From Thalassomonas haliotis (GTDB lineage Bacteria > Pseudomonadota > Gammaproteobacteria > Enterobacterales > Alteromonadaceae): a stretch of 64,000 nucleotides of DNA. The stretch spans positions 2,418,001 through 2,482,000 of the forward strand of contig NZ_CP059693.1 of assembly GCF_028657945.1 (NCBI RefSeq). The letters run 5' to 3'. Below are positions 1 to 8,448 of the stretch, one piece after another. Both the position numbers and the translations under genes were made by a program. Numbering within the stretch: the first letter of the stretch is position 1; each line of letters starts with the position of its first letter. The notes below the pieces were generated by a model. It was not told the DNA's origin and made no database searches. It saw nothing but the letters and a program-made list of their open reading frames with translations.

Positions 1-39
1 GCTGAACCCTCTACTCAAATAAAAATAGGAGGTCGCCCT

Positions 40-318
40 ATGACTATTGAAGGTCCATATAAAGCCCCCAATGGATTAGTTGATAAATTGGGGTATGTAG
101 CCGTTAGCAAATTAGTTGTCGAAAAGTATTCATTGAAGATCCTAAAGGTTAACCCTGTAACTGGTGCTTTAACTGCAAACCCTATAGGGTTATTCATATT
201 TGCTATGACAGGTGGACCGGGACTAGCTAAATGCCAAGGGCTGTATTGTGATAACAATAGTGATGGCTTTGCTGATTATTTCTTTGAAAATGGAGAGCAA
301 TGTGTAAATGCAAACTAG
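40..318 (+). CDS. Small protein of unknown function with a DxNxDG-type loop
   Basis: 92 residues, not recognised. An AGGAGG ribosome-binding site at 27-32 lies 7 bases before the ATG, so the start is well supported. The middle (about residues 45-62) is hydrophobic and glycine-rich. The C-terminal third has three cysteines around an acidic loop, DNNSDGFADY, which resembles the calcium loops of EF-hand or dockerin-type repeats; calcium binding is only inferred. There is no clear N-terminal signal peptide. The stop overlaps the start of the next gene by 11 bases, which suggests a two-gene transcript ending at the terminators at 610-635 and 733-755. Confidence 0.55.
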   Translation: MTIEGPYKAPNGLVDKLGYVAVSKLVVEKYSLKILKVNPVTGALTANPIGLFIFAMTGGPGLAKCQGLYCDNNSDGFADYFFENGEQCVNAN

Positions 319-574
319 CACATCAATTTTTTTTAATAAATACATGAAAGGGATTGCATTAATCCCCATTCATTTAATGCTTGCTCTTTTGATTGCAAAG
401 CTTCCTATTGTCATTTGGTTGGTGGCAATAATTGCCATATTGGTGATTACCGATAAGCTCTACAACCTCGCTTTTTCTAGGGAGGATTCATCCCATAAGG
501 AAAAATCATTGATATATGTGGGAATTATTGCTTCTCAATTTGGATTAATAATTTTGATATTTAGTATCCAATAA
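308..574 (+). CDS. Small integral membrane protein, unknown function
   Basis: 88 residues with three hydrophobic stretches, at about residues 13-30, 33-50 and 67-87. A charged loop near residues 56-66 (SREDSSHKEK) separates the second and third. The ATG lies inside the end of the preceding gene, so the pair is probably translationally coupled. Base composition here is AT-richer than in most of the window. No family recognised. It may be a partner of the preceding small protein. Confidence 0.5.
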   Translation: MQTSTSIFFNKYMKGIALIPIHLMLALLIAKLPIVIWLVAIIAILVITDKLYNLAFSREDSSHKEKSLIYVGIIASQFGLIILIFSIQ

Positions 575-609
575 TTATTCAGCGCACCTTGTGAGCATTT
601 CTTAATCTA

Positions 610-635
610 AGGGTCCAGGATTTGGGCCCTTTCTC
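610..635 (+). terminator. Hairpin after the small membrane gene
   Basis: Arms AGGGTCC (610-616) and GGGCCCT (624-630) pair over 7 bp with one G-T pair, followed by a short TTTCTC tract. It lies 36 bases after the stop of the membrane protein gene. Confidence 0.45.
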
Positions 636-732
636 AATGCTTTGGGGTGGCAATGGTATATCATTTGGTGGGTGAATAAATTCATATAGAAGAATAGTGA
701 TTAACTTCAATCAAACTTTTTTTGAATCCAAT

Positions 733-755
733 GCCTCGCTAACCGGGGCTTTTTT
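733..755 (+). terminator. Rho-independent terminator
   Basis: Arms GCCTCG (733-738) and CGGGGC (744-749) form a 6-bp stem with one G-T pair, followed directly by six T residues (750-755). It is the stronger of two terminators after the 40-574 gene pair. Apart from these two hairpins I see nothing in 575-909. Confidence 0.65.
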
Positions 756-909
756 AGTCTAGCTTAGTTTCTTATTTTGTGAATTTTAAAACAGGCAATA
801 AAATGGCAATTTTTAACTGGTAGTCGTGGCAAATTTACATTGGTGCAGGTGGCAAGGTTAGAGCGGAATTTACACTCGTTGTAGCGACGATAAAAACCAG
901 GAATATTAT

Positions 910-1311
910 GTGCATGTTCTGGTGCCCGGGGCGCCCGTGATTGACTGGCAGGCCAATGTTGAGCCGCCTGGTGAATTTATCCATAACAGTCACTCCTATG
1001 GTTATCACAGTGCCTATCATATCAGCAGTTTGTTAAGCGTGAATAACCAAAATAATGCCGGTTTTTGTTATACCGAGGCCAATCGGGGAGTTGAGTTGGG
1101 GTTATTCCATGGCCTGCCGGGTAAAGGCCAATTCCATAGCGATGTCTTTGTTGTGAATGACGAGATCGACAATTCAGGCAGGCCTCAACCTATGATTTAC
1201 CAGGTGATAGAATGTGAAAATGCCTCAGGTAAAACCCGGGCGGTGAAAGTTTGGGAGTTGGTGAATGAAGAGGGTATTAACCTTATTCGTGATGAAATCA
1301 TTGTCAAGTAG
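910..1311 (+). CDS. Hypothetical protein, start uncertain
   Basis: 133 residues read from a GTG at 910, which has an AGGA about 8 bases upstream. The same frame stays open back to a stop at 859-861, and its extra residues (YTRCSDDKNQEYYVH) look protein-like. In another frame, just upstream, lies the plausible stretch GGKVRAEFTL. The gene may therefore be a 5'-frameshifted remnant of something longer. The protein is soluble, rich in His, Gly and acidic residues, with no signal peptide or membrane segment. Not recognised. Confidence 0.4.
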   Translation: MHVLVPGAPVIDWQANVEPPGEFIHNSHSYGYHSAYHISSLLSVNNQNNAGFCYTEANRGVELGLFHGLPGKGQFHSDVFVVNDEIDNSGRPQPMIYQVIECENASGKTRAVKVWELVNEEGINLIRDEIIVK

Positions 1312-1506
1312 GCTTGCCTTGGTTACAGCGTATAAGTACTAATATTTTTTATCGGCAAGCATTGTGCTGTGGCTTGTCTGGCTAGTATATGTTCAATGCA
1401 TATAACTTCCCCGGTAAAATCGATGCATTCCTCCTTTATTTAATCGCTGTTTAGCTGGAATTTTCCAGGTATTAATAACGGCAGCAGAGAGTTTTTTTTC
1501 ACCCAA

Positions 1507-1537
1507 ATAAAAAAACGCCCTGCCATTGGCAGAGCGG
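1507..1537 (-). terminator. Orphan minus-strand terminator
   Basis: Read on the minus strand, CGCTCTGCC pairs with GGCAGGGCG across a 3-base loop and is followed by seven T residues (plus-strand A-run 1509-1515). No minus-strand protein gene precedes it, so it may end a non-coding transcript from the repeat-rich spacer at 1540-2000. Confidence 0.5.
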
Positions 1538-1578
1538 GTATCGATATGTCCATTTCGACAAATAGCGTCCAAATGGCA

Positions 1579-1645
1579 GCGACTTAAGGGTGCACTAAAA
1601 ATATTAAAAAAGGACCTGTTTAATATTTTTACCTTAAGTCACCGC
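1579..1645. repeat. Long imperfect inverted repeat
   Basis: GCGACTTAAGG (1579-1589) and AAAAATATTAAA (about 1597-1608) face TTTAATATTTTT (1619-1630) and CCTTAAGTCACCGC (1632-1645). The arms pair in the same order with a small interior bulge, giving a 67-base hairpin with a 10-base loop. The function is unknown. It could be RNA structure in a small transcript or the edge of a decayed mobile element. Confidence 0.5.
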
Positions 1646-1738
1646 AATCCAGGGATAGAAACAATGAAGTAAATTTCAAAGCAAGGACAGGATAAGCCAA
1701 AAGTGTGAAGAAAATATGACATATCAATAATTTTATAT

Positions 1739-1891
1739 ACAGGAAGTATGGTATGCCGCGGCAGCACGGACGCTTATGAGCGGTGAGATACAGGAAGTAT
1801 GGTATGCCGCGGCAGCACGGACGCTTATGAGCGGTGAGATACAGGAAGTATGGTATGCCGCGGCAGCACGGATGCTTATGAGCGGCGAGAT
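1739..1891. repeat. Three tandem copies of a 51-bp unit
   Basis: Copies run 1739-1789, 1790-1840 and 1841-1891. The first two are identical and the third has two substitutions. Each unit contains the 8-bp palindrome GCCGCGGC. Because 51 is a multiple of three, the plus strand could read a 17-residue repeat (SGEIQEVWYAAAARTLM), but there is no ribosome-binding site and the frame opens only at about 1731, so coding is unlikely. The array lies 169 bases before the kinase gene. Confidence 0.8.
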
Positions 1892-2059
1892 ACATAGCAG
1901 TATTTCATCGTCGCGTTGGCCTTACTTAAAATTTTCCTGGTTCTGCCCTTGTTGTTGTCGTGATAAATGTGTAATTTGCTTTGATATCTGCAGGATGAAA
2001 TACCTTTTACAATGCAGCCGTTTATATTTAAACAGCTGTTTCCCGGATACAGGAAAAGC

Positions 2060-3895
2060 ATGACAGCGAAAAAACTCCAACATTTTTACATTGCCGAAGA
2101 GCAGTCGATTTATCTGTTAAGCCACAAGGATGCGGAAAAACTAAAGCAATGGGTTGAGCTGTGTCAGCAGCAACTCAAACAACTGGGTTATGAGAATATT
2201 TCTTTGCTGGGCAAGGGCGCTTATGGTTTTGTCTTTAACGGTGAAAACAGCGAAGGCAAGCCGTTTGTCTTTAAATTTTCCCGCATTACCTTACCCCAGC
2301 ATGTCCAGGATCGCCTGGCGGATGAAGCCGATATCCAGGGGGAACTAAACCACCCGAGAATACCGCATGTCATTGATTTTCACAAAATAAAACGGCAGTC
2401 AGTTTTACAGATGACCCGGGCGCCGGGATTGGATCTGGAGCGCTTGTCCCATAAACTGGGGCCGCTCAGTCCCGAGTTGGTGGTTAATATTGCCATTCAG
2501 CTGGCGGACATTTTACTGTATTTACGTACCAGTAAAAGCCATGACGGCGGTAAACCTTATGTGCACGGGGATATCAAACCCTCAAACGTGGTTTATGATG
2601 AAAGCGAGGGTAAAGTCTATCTGGTGGACTGGGGTTCTTCGGTCACCGCGCAGATGGATATTTTCGGGCAAAGCACCGCCAATAATGTCATGGATTTGAT
2701 GAGTAGCGATTTGCAAAACTCCAATGCCCGTCTCGGTGATGTTTATTTTATCGGCCCTGAGCAGCTTGAAGGTGGCCTGTCTTCGCCGCGTTTTGACGAG
2801 CAGGGCCTGGCTGCCACCTTATATGCGCTGGCTTCCGGCCAGTCGTGCCGTTATGGCAGCAAGGTTATTCCCGCCAGCTCGCTTGGTTTGCCCAAGGCAT
2901 TGGCTAAAGTGATTGACGGTATGCTCAGCGATTGCGGTAAAATGCGCCGGCAGGCGGGGGATTATTTTTTCTCTCATTTAAATTATTTTAAGCAGCTGGT
3001 GCTGGCAAATGAGCCGACGGTTTACAGCGAAGAGCCGCTGGTGCCGGTTTGGGTCAAACACACCGATGAAGACATAGATACCGTGGTTTATGGCTCGCGT
3101 AAGTCGTTTTTACGGGCGTCATCGGAAGAAGAGGGCTTAAGTGATATTGATGATGTCCAGCTGGAAAAATATTATAAAAATTTTTTAATGGGCATGGGGG
3201 ATACCGAAAAAGCCTTTATTGCCGCGGTCAGCCGGTTAGGAAACTTCCCCGTGGTCGGCGGCCTGGCGATCCGCTGGGAAAAAGACGGTGTTTATATCGA
3301 CTCTAACCTGACCCTGTTTGATCAGGCCCTTAAAGCCTCTTTTCAAAGCGCAGTGAACAACATGGTACACTTGGCCCAGGGCATATTCCATATCGGTATG
3401 TTCAAGAGCTGCTTGTTTAATGCCCGCTATACTTTGCACGTTGAGCGCGAGCATGAAACCGATATGTTTATAGCCTCCGAGGAGCAAAAAATTCCCTTTG
3501 ATGTCAGCCCGGTACCGGAAATGGATGATGTAACCCGTTTGCACTCTTATTTTGAAGACGGTAAAGATCCGGATGAATACCTGCATCTGCCGGATGATAT
3601 CATGGCGGTGCTGGCACGGCTGAACCTTATTCACCACACAGGTTGTATTATTTTCGAGGTTTTGCCCACCCATCTGAAAATCCACAGCTACCTGATGCTG
3701 CTCAATCACGATAAGGTCGAGGAATTTACCCTATGCCTGGCGGAATTACTGCAGTTATTACCCACCATCACCGGCATAGGGATCTCGGGTTTTATGAAAC
3801 TGCCCTATAAAGATACCCGCTTTTTTGAACATATTAATGTCTTACCCGATAAGTTTTATCCGAAAAATCCTAAATTGGCAGTGGCTAAAAGTTAA
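2060..3895 (+). CDS. Serine/threonine protein kinase-like protein
   Basis: 611 residues from the ATG at 2060, chosen because AGGAAA sits just upstream; an in-frame ATG at 2012 would add 16 residues but has a poor site. The kinase signatures, numbered from 2012, are a glycine loop LGKGAYGFVF (66-75), the ATP-contacting Lys88 in FVFKFS, the catalytic loop HGDIKPSN (185-192) and DWG (206-208) in place of the usual DFG. These match the Hanks-type fold, with HGD for HRD. The last ~270 residues match nothing I recognise and may be a sensor or effector part. There is no membrane helix, so it is probably cytoplasmic. Substrates are unknown; no phosphatase gene lies nearby. Confidence 0.8.
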   Translation: MTAKKLQHFYIAEEQSIYLLSHKDAEKLKQWVELCQQQLKQLGYENISLLGKGAYGFVFNGENSEGKPFVFKFSRITLPQHVQDRLADEADIQGELNHPRIPHVIDFHKIKRQSVLQMTRAPGLDLERLSHKLGPLSPELVVNIAIQLADILLYLRTSKSHDGGKPYVHGDIKPSNVVYDESEGKVYLVDWGSSVTAQMDIFGQSTANNVMDLMSSDLQNSNARLGDVYFIGPEQLEGGLSSPRFDEQGLAATLYALASGQSCRYGSKVIPASSLGLPKALAKVIDGMLSDCGKMRRQAGDYFFSHLNYFKQLVLANEPTVYSEEPLVPVWVKHTDEDIDTVVYGSRKSFLRASSEEEGLSDIDDVQLEKYYKNFLMGMGDTEKAFIAAVSRLGNFPVVGGLAIRWEKDGVYIDSNLTLFDQALKASFQSAVNNMVHLAQGIFHIGMFKSCLFNARYTLHVEREHETDMFIASEEQKIPFDVSPVPEMDDVTRLHSYFEDGKDPDEYLHLPDDIMAVLARLNLIHHTGCIIFEVLPTHLKIHSYLMLLNHDKVEEFTLCLAELLQLLPTITGIGISGFMKLPYKDTRFFEHINVLPDKFYPKNPKLAVAKS

Positions 3896-3949
3896 CCGTC
3901 GTTATATGTTAAAGCCTAAGATCAAACCATTGATTAACGGGAGTAAGAC

Positions 3950-4336
3950 ATGAAAAAGCAGCAAGCCGGTGAACTGGCATGGATAGATTTAACCGTGGGC
4001 AATGCCGTTGAAGTCAAAGACTTTTATCAGCAGGTAATCGGCTGGCAGGCTGAAGCGGTAGATATGGGGGAATATAACGATTATTCCATGAACCATGTAC
4101 AAACGAATGAGCCTGTGACCGGTATCTGTCATGCCCGGGGGGTAAATGCCAATTTACCTGCCAGCTGGTTACCTTATTTCCTGGTGGCAGACATAGAGCA
4201 AGCGGCAAAGCAGGTGGTGGCACAGGGGGGCGAGCTGTTGACTGAAATAAAATCTATGGGCGGAGAAGACCGCTATGTTGTGATCAAGGATCCTGCCGGG
4301 GCTGCCTGCGCCCTTTACTATAAAAAAATAGTATAA
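3950..4336 (+). CDS. VOC-family (glyoxalase-fold) protein
   Basis: 128 residues, a full single VOC module. It has the first beta strand plus helix (LAWIDLTVGNAVEVKDFYQQ), the central YFLVADIEQAAKQV stretch, and the terminal DPAGAACALYYKK strand typical of the glyoxalase/bleomycin-resistance fold. GGGAG precedes the ATG by 7 bases. The substrate cannot be predicted. It follows the kinase gene by 54 bases on the same strand, so co-transcription is possible. Confidence 0.75.
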   Translation: MKKQQAGELAWIDLTVGNAVEVKDFYQQVIGWQAEAVDMGEYNDYSMNHVQTNEPVTGICHARGVNANLPASWLPYFLVADIEQAAKQVVAQGGELLTEIKSMGGEDRYVVIKDPAGAACALYYKKIV

Positions 4337-4491
4337 GAAACAACAGAGAAGTGGTACCGGCAATAACACAATAAGTGTGCCAGTAATGCCAAAAAACAGG
4401 ATATAACAATGCGTTACAATTTATCCATTGTTGTCTCTCACTAACTTGTGTTTAATTTATGCACCTTTATCGGCAGGATAAAATAACAATA

Positions 4492-6600
4492 ATGACAAGT
4501 AATAATAAAACAAAACTCATTACTTCGCTGCAAGGGCTGGCTCTGGCGATGATGACCTTCACGGCGACCGGTACCATGGCTGAGCAGCAAACGGCAGCTG
4601 ACAAGGCGCAGGTGCTGGATTACCGGGATATTTTTGAACTTGAATATGCCGCCTCGCCAAGGCTGAGCCCGGACGGACAAACCCTGGTTTATGAGCGCAG
4701 GTCAATGGATATCATGTCCGACGGCACCCGCACCAACCTGTGGCAGGTAGACATCAAAGGCAATAACCACCAGCCGCTACTCTCAGGTAAAGCAAGTTAC
4801 CGTATGCCGAGGTTTTCTCCCGACGGTAAGCGCCTGGCCTATATTTCTTCGGTGGAAGGCAAAAGCCAGTTATACGTGCGTTGGCTCGACAGCGGGCAAA
4901 CGGCGCGGGTCACCAACTTATTGCAAGCCCCGGGGGATATTTCCTGGTCGCCGGACGGAAAGTGGCTGGCTTTTTCCATGTTTAAAAAAGGTAAGGGCAG
5001 CACTTTATTTAAAGACATGCCGGAAAAACCTAAAGGGGCCAAATGGGCGGGCAAGGCCAAATATATCGACAGCACTATCTATCGCAATGACGGCAGCGGT
5101 TATGCCAAAACCGGCTATAGCCACTTGTATATAGTACCGGCAAACGGCGGTACCGCCAGGGAGATCACCGGGGGCAATTATCACCATAACGGCAATATTA
5201 GCTGGTCGGCAGACGGTGAGCAGCTGATTTTCTCTGCTGATCGTAATGACGACTGGGAATACCGCCCGCTGGAGTCGGATATTTATCAAGTATCGGTAAC
5301 AGACGGCAGCATCAAAGCCCTGACCAGCCGCTCGGGTCCGGATACCCGGCCGGTGATCAGTCCCAAAGGCGATAAAATTGCCTATCTGAGCTTTGAAGAC
5401 ACGAAAATGTCCAGCCAGAATTTAGATCTGTACGTGATGGACAAAGACGGCAGCAAGGCGGTAAACCTGACGGAAAAACTTGACCGGAATATTCAGGATC
5501 TCCAGTGGGCAACGGACGGCAAAGGCATATATATTTCCTATGACGACCATGGCCAGCGCAAGCTCAGTTATGTCAGCATGTCTGGCAAGCGGCGCGAGCT
5601 GGATATTAAACTCGGCGGTTTATTCCTTGGCCGCCCTTATACTTCAGGTAATTTCCGCGCCGGGAAAAACGGCTCTATAGTGTATACCAAAGGGGATACC
5701 AGTCGGCCGTCGGATCTGGTGTTTAGAAAACGCCAGGGACATGAAACGGTATTAACCCGTTTAAATGAAGACCTGCTGGGGCACAAATCCCTGGCCGAGG
5801 TGAAAGCCTTGACGGTAAAGTCTTCCGTCGACGGCCGTGATATCGAATCCTGGATTGCTTTGCCGCCGGGCTTTGATGCCAAGAAAAAATATCCGCTGAT
5901 CCTGGAAATCCACGGCGGTCCCCATGCTGCCTATGGTCCTAATTTTGCCGCTGAGCTGCAATTGATGGCGGCTAAAGGTTATGTCGTGGTTTGGGCCAAC
6001 CCCAGGGGCAGTACCTCTTATGGCAAAGATTTTGCCAATTTGATCCACCACGATTATCCTTCCAAGGATTATAACGATTTAATGGATGTGGTTGATGGCG
6101 TAATTGCTCAGGGTTATGTCGATGAACAGGCACTGTTTGTTACCGGCGGCTCCGGCGGCGGCGTACTGACTGCCTGGATTGTCGGTAAAACCGACCGTTT
6201 CCGTGCCGCCGTGGTGGTAAAACCTGTGATCAACTGGCTCAGCTTTAGCCTGACCGCAGACTATTACCCCTACTTTAGCCAGTACTGGATGCCTGGCAAA
6301 CCCTGGGAGCAGGTGGAGCATTTATGGCAGCATTCACCGTTATCCCTGGTGGGCAATGTTAAAACCCCGACCATGCTGATGACGGGGGAGCAAGACTACC
6401 GCACACCTATGAGTGAAACCGAGCAATATTATCAGGCATTAAAATTACAAAAAGTCGATACCGCCATGGTGCGTATCCCTAAAGCCAGTCACGGTATTTA
6501 TGCCCGGCCCAGTAATTTTATCCAGAAAGTCGGCCATATCCTTGCCTGGTTTGAAAAGTACCGCGCTGCTGATAGCGAGCAGGCGAACAAAGAAGGTTAA
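4492..6600 (+). CDS. Secreted S9-family prolyl oligopeptidase-like serine peptidase
   Basis: About 702 residues from the ATG at 4492; an in-frame ATG at 4459 adds 11 residues ahead of the signal peptide (LITSLQGLALAMMTFTATG, cleavage after TMA). The N-terminal ~400 residues carry beta-propeller blades with SPDGK motifs (LSPDGQTLVYERR, FSPDGKRLAYISS, WSPDGKWLAFS). The C-terminal alpha/beta hydrolase domain has the nucleophile in GGSGG (Ser565, numbered from 4459), Asp646 in GEQDYRTP and His678 in KASHG. This is the order seen in dipeptidyl/acylaminoacyl peptidases of family S9. It probably degrades peptides in the periplasm or outside the cell. A strong terminator follows, so it appears monocistronic. 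Confidence 0.9.
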   Translation: MTSNNKTKLITSLQGLALAMMTFTATGTMAEQQTAADKAQVLDYRDIFELEYAASPRLSPDGQTLVYERRSMDIMSDGTRTNLWQVDIKGNNHQPLLSGKASYRMPRFSPDGKRLAYISSVEGKSQLYVRWLDSGQTARVTNLLQAPGDISWSPDGKWLAFSMFKKGKGSTLFKDMPEKPKGAKWAGKAKYIDSTIYRNDGSGYAKTGYSHLYIVPANGGTAREITGGNYHHNGNISWSADGEQLIFSADRNDDWEYRPLESDIYQVSVTDGSIKALTSRSGPDTRPVISPKGDKIAYLSFEDTKMSSQNLDLYVMDKDGSKAVNLTEKLDRNIQDLQWATDGKGIYISYDDHGQRKLSYVSMSGKRRELDIKLGGLFLGRPYTSGNFRAGKNGSIVYTKGDTSRPSDLVFRKRQGHETVLTRLNEDLLGHKSLAEVKALTVKSSVDGRDIESWIALPPGFDAKKKYPLILEIHGGPHAAYGPNFAAELQLMAAKGYVVVWANPRGSTSYGKDFANLIHHDYPSKDYNDLMDVVDGVIAQGYVDEQALFVTGGSGGGVLTAWIVGKTDRFRAAVVVKPVINWLSFSLTADYYPYFSQYWMPGKPWEQVEHLWQHSPLSLVGNVKTPTMLMTGEQDYRTPMSETEQYYQALKLQKVDTAMVRIPKASHGIYARPSNFIQKVGHILAWFEKYRAADSEQANKEG

Positions 6601-6661
6601 GCAAGAGAAAGCTCGCCGGGCAGTTGCTATCAGCTCGATTGCCAGTAAGTAAATTGTTTGC

Positions 6662-6698
6662 AAAATGCCGGTAAGCCAAGCTTGCCGGCATTTTATGC
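6662..6698 (+). terminator. Terminator after the S9 peptidase
   Basis: AAAATGCCGG (6662-6671) pairs perfectly with CCGGCATTTT (6685-6694), with a further AAG/CTT pairing inside the loop, and the right arm ends in TTTTAT. Confidence 0.75.
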
Positions 6699-6846
6699 TC
6701 AGGAAGAAGGGGATTTTGCGGTGACAGGAAGTTAAAAAGCAAAGATATACAGGCAGTATGATGTGGCCGCTGGGAAGCGAAAAAAAACGGCGAGCTTTAC
6801 CGCAAAACCGGCAACAAGTAAAAATGATGATAACAAGGAAACTGGC

Positions 6847-7389
6847 ATGTCAGCCGATGACCAAGTGATGAAAATAGCCTTACTCGGAGAAGAAGTATTA
6901 ACAGAGCCGGCACAAGCGGTTCAAGATTTTTCCGATCCCGGTTTGGCCGATTTTATCCAACAGTTAAAACAGACCATGCTGGCAGCGGGTGGCATAGGTA
7001 TTGCCGCCCCCCAGGTATTTGATCCAAGAGCGATTATGATCATCGCCTCAAAAGCCAACGAGCGTTATCCGGATGCGCCGGATATGGCGCCTGTGGTAAT
7101 GATCAACCCGAAAATTATTGCTCATTCAAATGAGACGGAAAAAGACTGGGAAGGTTGCCTTAGCGTGCCTAAATTACGCGGTTTAGTGCCCAGGTATAAA
7201 GCTATCACCTTCAGTTACCTCGACCAGCAAGGGGCAGAGCACCGCCTGAGCTGGCAGGGGTTTTTAGCACGTATTTTTCAACACGAATATGATCACCTGA
7301 CGGGAAAAGTCTGGCTTGACCGGGTAACCTCTATGGCGGATGTGGTGGCCGAAGAGGTGTATTTTTCCCGGTTGAAGGCAGATAACTAA
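6847..7389 (+). CDS. def: Peptide deformylase
   Basis: 180 residues from the ATG at 6847, which has AAGGAAA 8 bases before it; the frame extends upstream to a GTG at 6763 that lacks support. All three deformylase motifs are present: GIGIAAPQV, EGCLSVP and QHEYDHL, providing the Cys and two His metal ligands plus the catalytic Glu. The enzyme removes the N-formyl group from new proteins in the cytoplasm. It is not next to fmt, so it is probably a second, stand-alone deformylase rather than the def-fmt housekeeping copy (inference). Confidence 0.9.
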   Translation: MSADDQVMKIALLGEEVLTEPAQAVQDFSDPGLADFIQQLKQTMLAAGGIGIAAPQVFDPRAIMIIASKANERYPDAPDMAPVVMINPKIIAHSNETEKDWEGCLSVPKLRGLVPRYKAITFSYLDQQGAEHRLSWQGFLARIFQHEYDHLTGKVWLDRVTSMADVVAEEVYFSRLKADN

Positions 7390-7493
7390 TTCGTTTTTCC
7401 CGGCACAGGTAAAAAGGTGCCGGTTGTAAAATGGTACTATTGGTATTACCTTGCTATATAAAGGTTAACCTCTTTTTATCTTACCGGGCAATC

Positions 7494-8378
7494 ATGGATA
7501 AAATAAATCAGCAAATGCCGACTGTCCTGGGTCTGCTGATTTTATTGTTTATTGTCTCTGGCCCGGCCCCGGCGGCTAGCCAAACGCTGATAGCGCAAAT
7601 ATCACAGGCAGCAAAACCGCCGGAAGTACTGGTGTTGTCGCACCCCTTTCCCCCCTGGCAGTTTTATAACGAGCAAACCGGTCAGGTGGACGGCATTAAT
7701 GTCGATGTCGTCAAATATATCTTTGCTAAAATGAAAATTCCGGTGAAGTTTGTCGAACAGCCCTGGTCCAGCGCCTGGAATACCATTAAAAAGGGTCAGG
7801 CGGAAGCCATAATGTCGGCTTCACGTAAAAGCTTGAGAAAACCCTATTTGTGGTATCCCGAGCAGGATTTATGGGTCGGCGAATATGTGTTTTTTGTCAA
7901 AAAATCTAAAAAGCGGCCACTTGCCGGCAGTTACGCCGACATGCAAAAGCTTGGTGCAAAAATCGGTATTGTCAACGGCTATTCCTACCATAAAAGTTTC
8001 TGGTTTGCTTTTCCCTACCAAAGCGGCGAAGCCAGTTATGTGCCCGACAACCGGAATTATCATCAACAGCTATATGGTGCCCGGACACCTGAATTGCTGT
8101 TTAAGATGCTCGAATTTGGCCGCATGGATGTGGTGATCAATGACAAATCCATAGGCATGTCTCTGGTGAATAGTCTCGGCCTGCAGGACAGCATAGGTTA
8201 TTACGACAAGGTTTTATTTTCTAAAGGTTATCCCATGCCTTTTGCCAAAATGTCGAACTACCCGGGATTAAAGGCGATTGCCGAACGTTTCGAACAACTG
8301 CTGGCCCAAAGCAAACAAGACGGCAGCTATCAAAAGCTGGTGGACAACTGGCTGCGGCGCCATGGCCTGATGTTATAA
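7494..8378 (+). CDS. Periplasmic substrate-binding protein, family 3 type
   Basis: About 294 residues from the ATG at 7494 (an upstream in-frame ATG at 7431 gives an implausibly long leader). The signal peptide is LGLLILLFIVSGPAPAASQ. The mature part begins with the typical opening strand (VLVLSHPFPPWQFYNEQTGQ) followed by VDGINVDVVKYIFAKM, as in amino-acid-type solute-binding proteins (SBP_bac_3). No permease or ATPase gene adjoins, so it may be an orphan receptor or sensor partner. The ligand is unknown. Confidence 0.8.
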   Translation: MDKINQQMPTVLGLLILLFIVSGPAPAASQTLIAQISQAAKPPEVLVLSHPFPPWQFYNEQTGQVDGINVDVVKYIFAKMKIPVKFVEQPWSSAWNTIKKGQAEAIMSASRKSLRKPYLWYPEQDLWVGEYVFFVKKSKKRPLAGSYADMQKLGAKIGIVNGYSYHKSFWFAFPYQSGEASYVPDNRNYHQQLYGARTPELLFKMLEFGRMDVVINDKSIGMSLVNSLGLQDSIGYYDKVLFSKGYPMPFAKMSNYPGLKAIAERFEQLLAQSKQDGSYQKLVDNWLRRHGLML

Positions 8379-8399
8379 CCTTTGCTTGTGGTTAAGTTT

Positions 8400-8428
8400 G
8401 CCTGCGGCGGGTCGAGATTGCCGCAGGC
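8400..8428. terminator. Hairpin between convergent genes
   Basis: GCCTGCGGC (8400-8408) and GCCGCAGGC (8420-8428) are perfect 9-bp arms with an 11-base loop, placed between the convergent binding-protein and fadL genes. There is no T-run on either side. Confidence 0.45.
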
Positions 8429-8448
8429 AGGGTTAGGCGAAATGCCAG

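Noticed and set aside
1629-2063. Open frames on both strands across the 51-bp repeats
   Set aside because: Their content comes from the repeat itself; no ribosome-binding site and no family resemblance.
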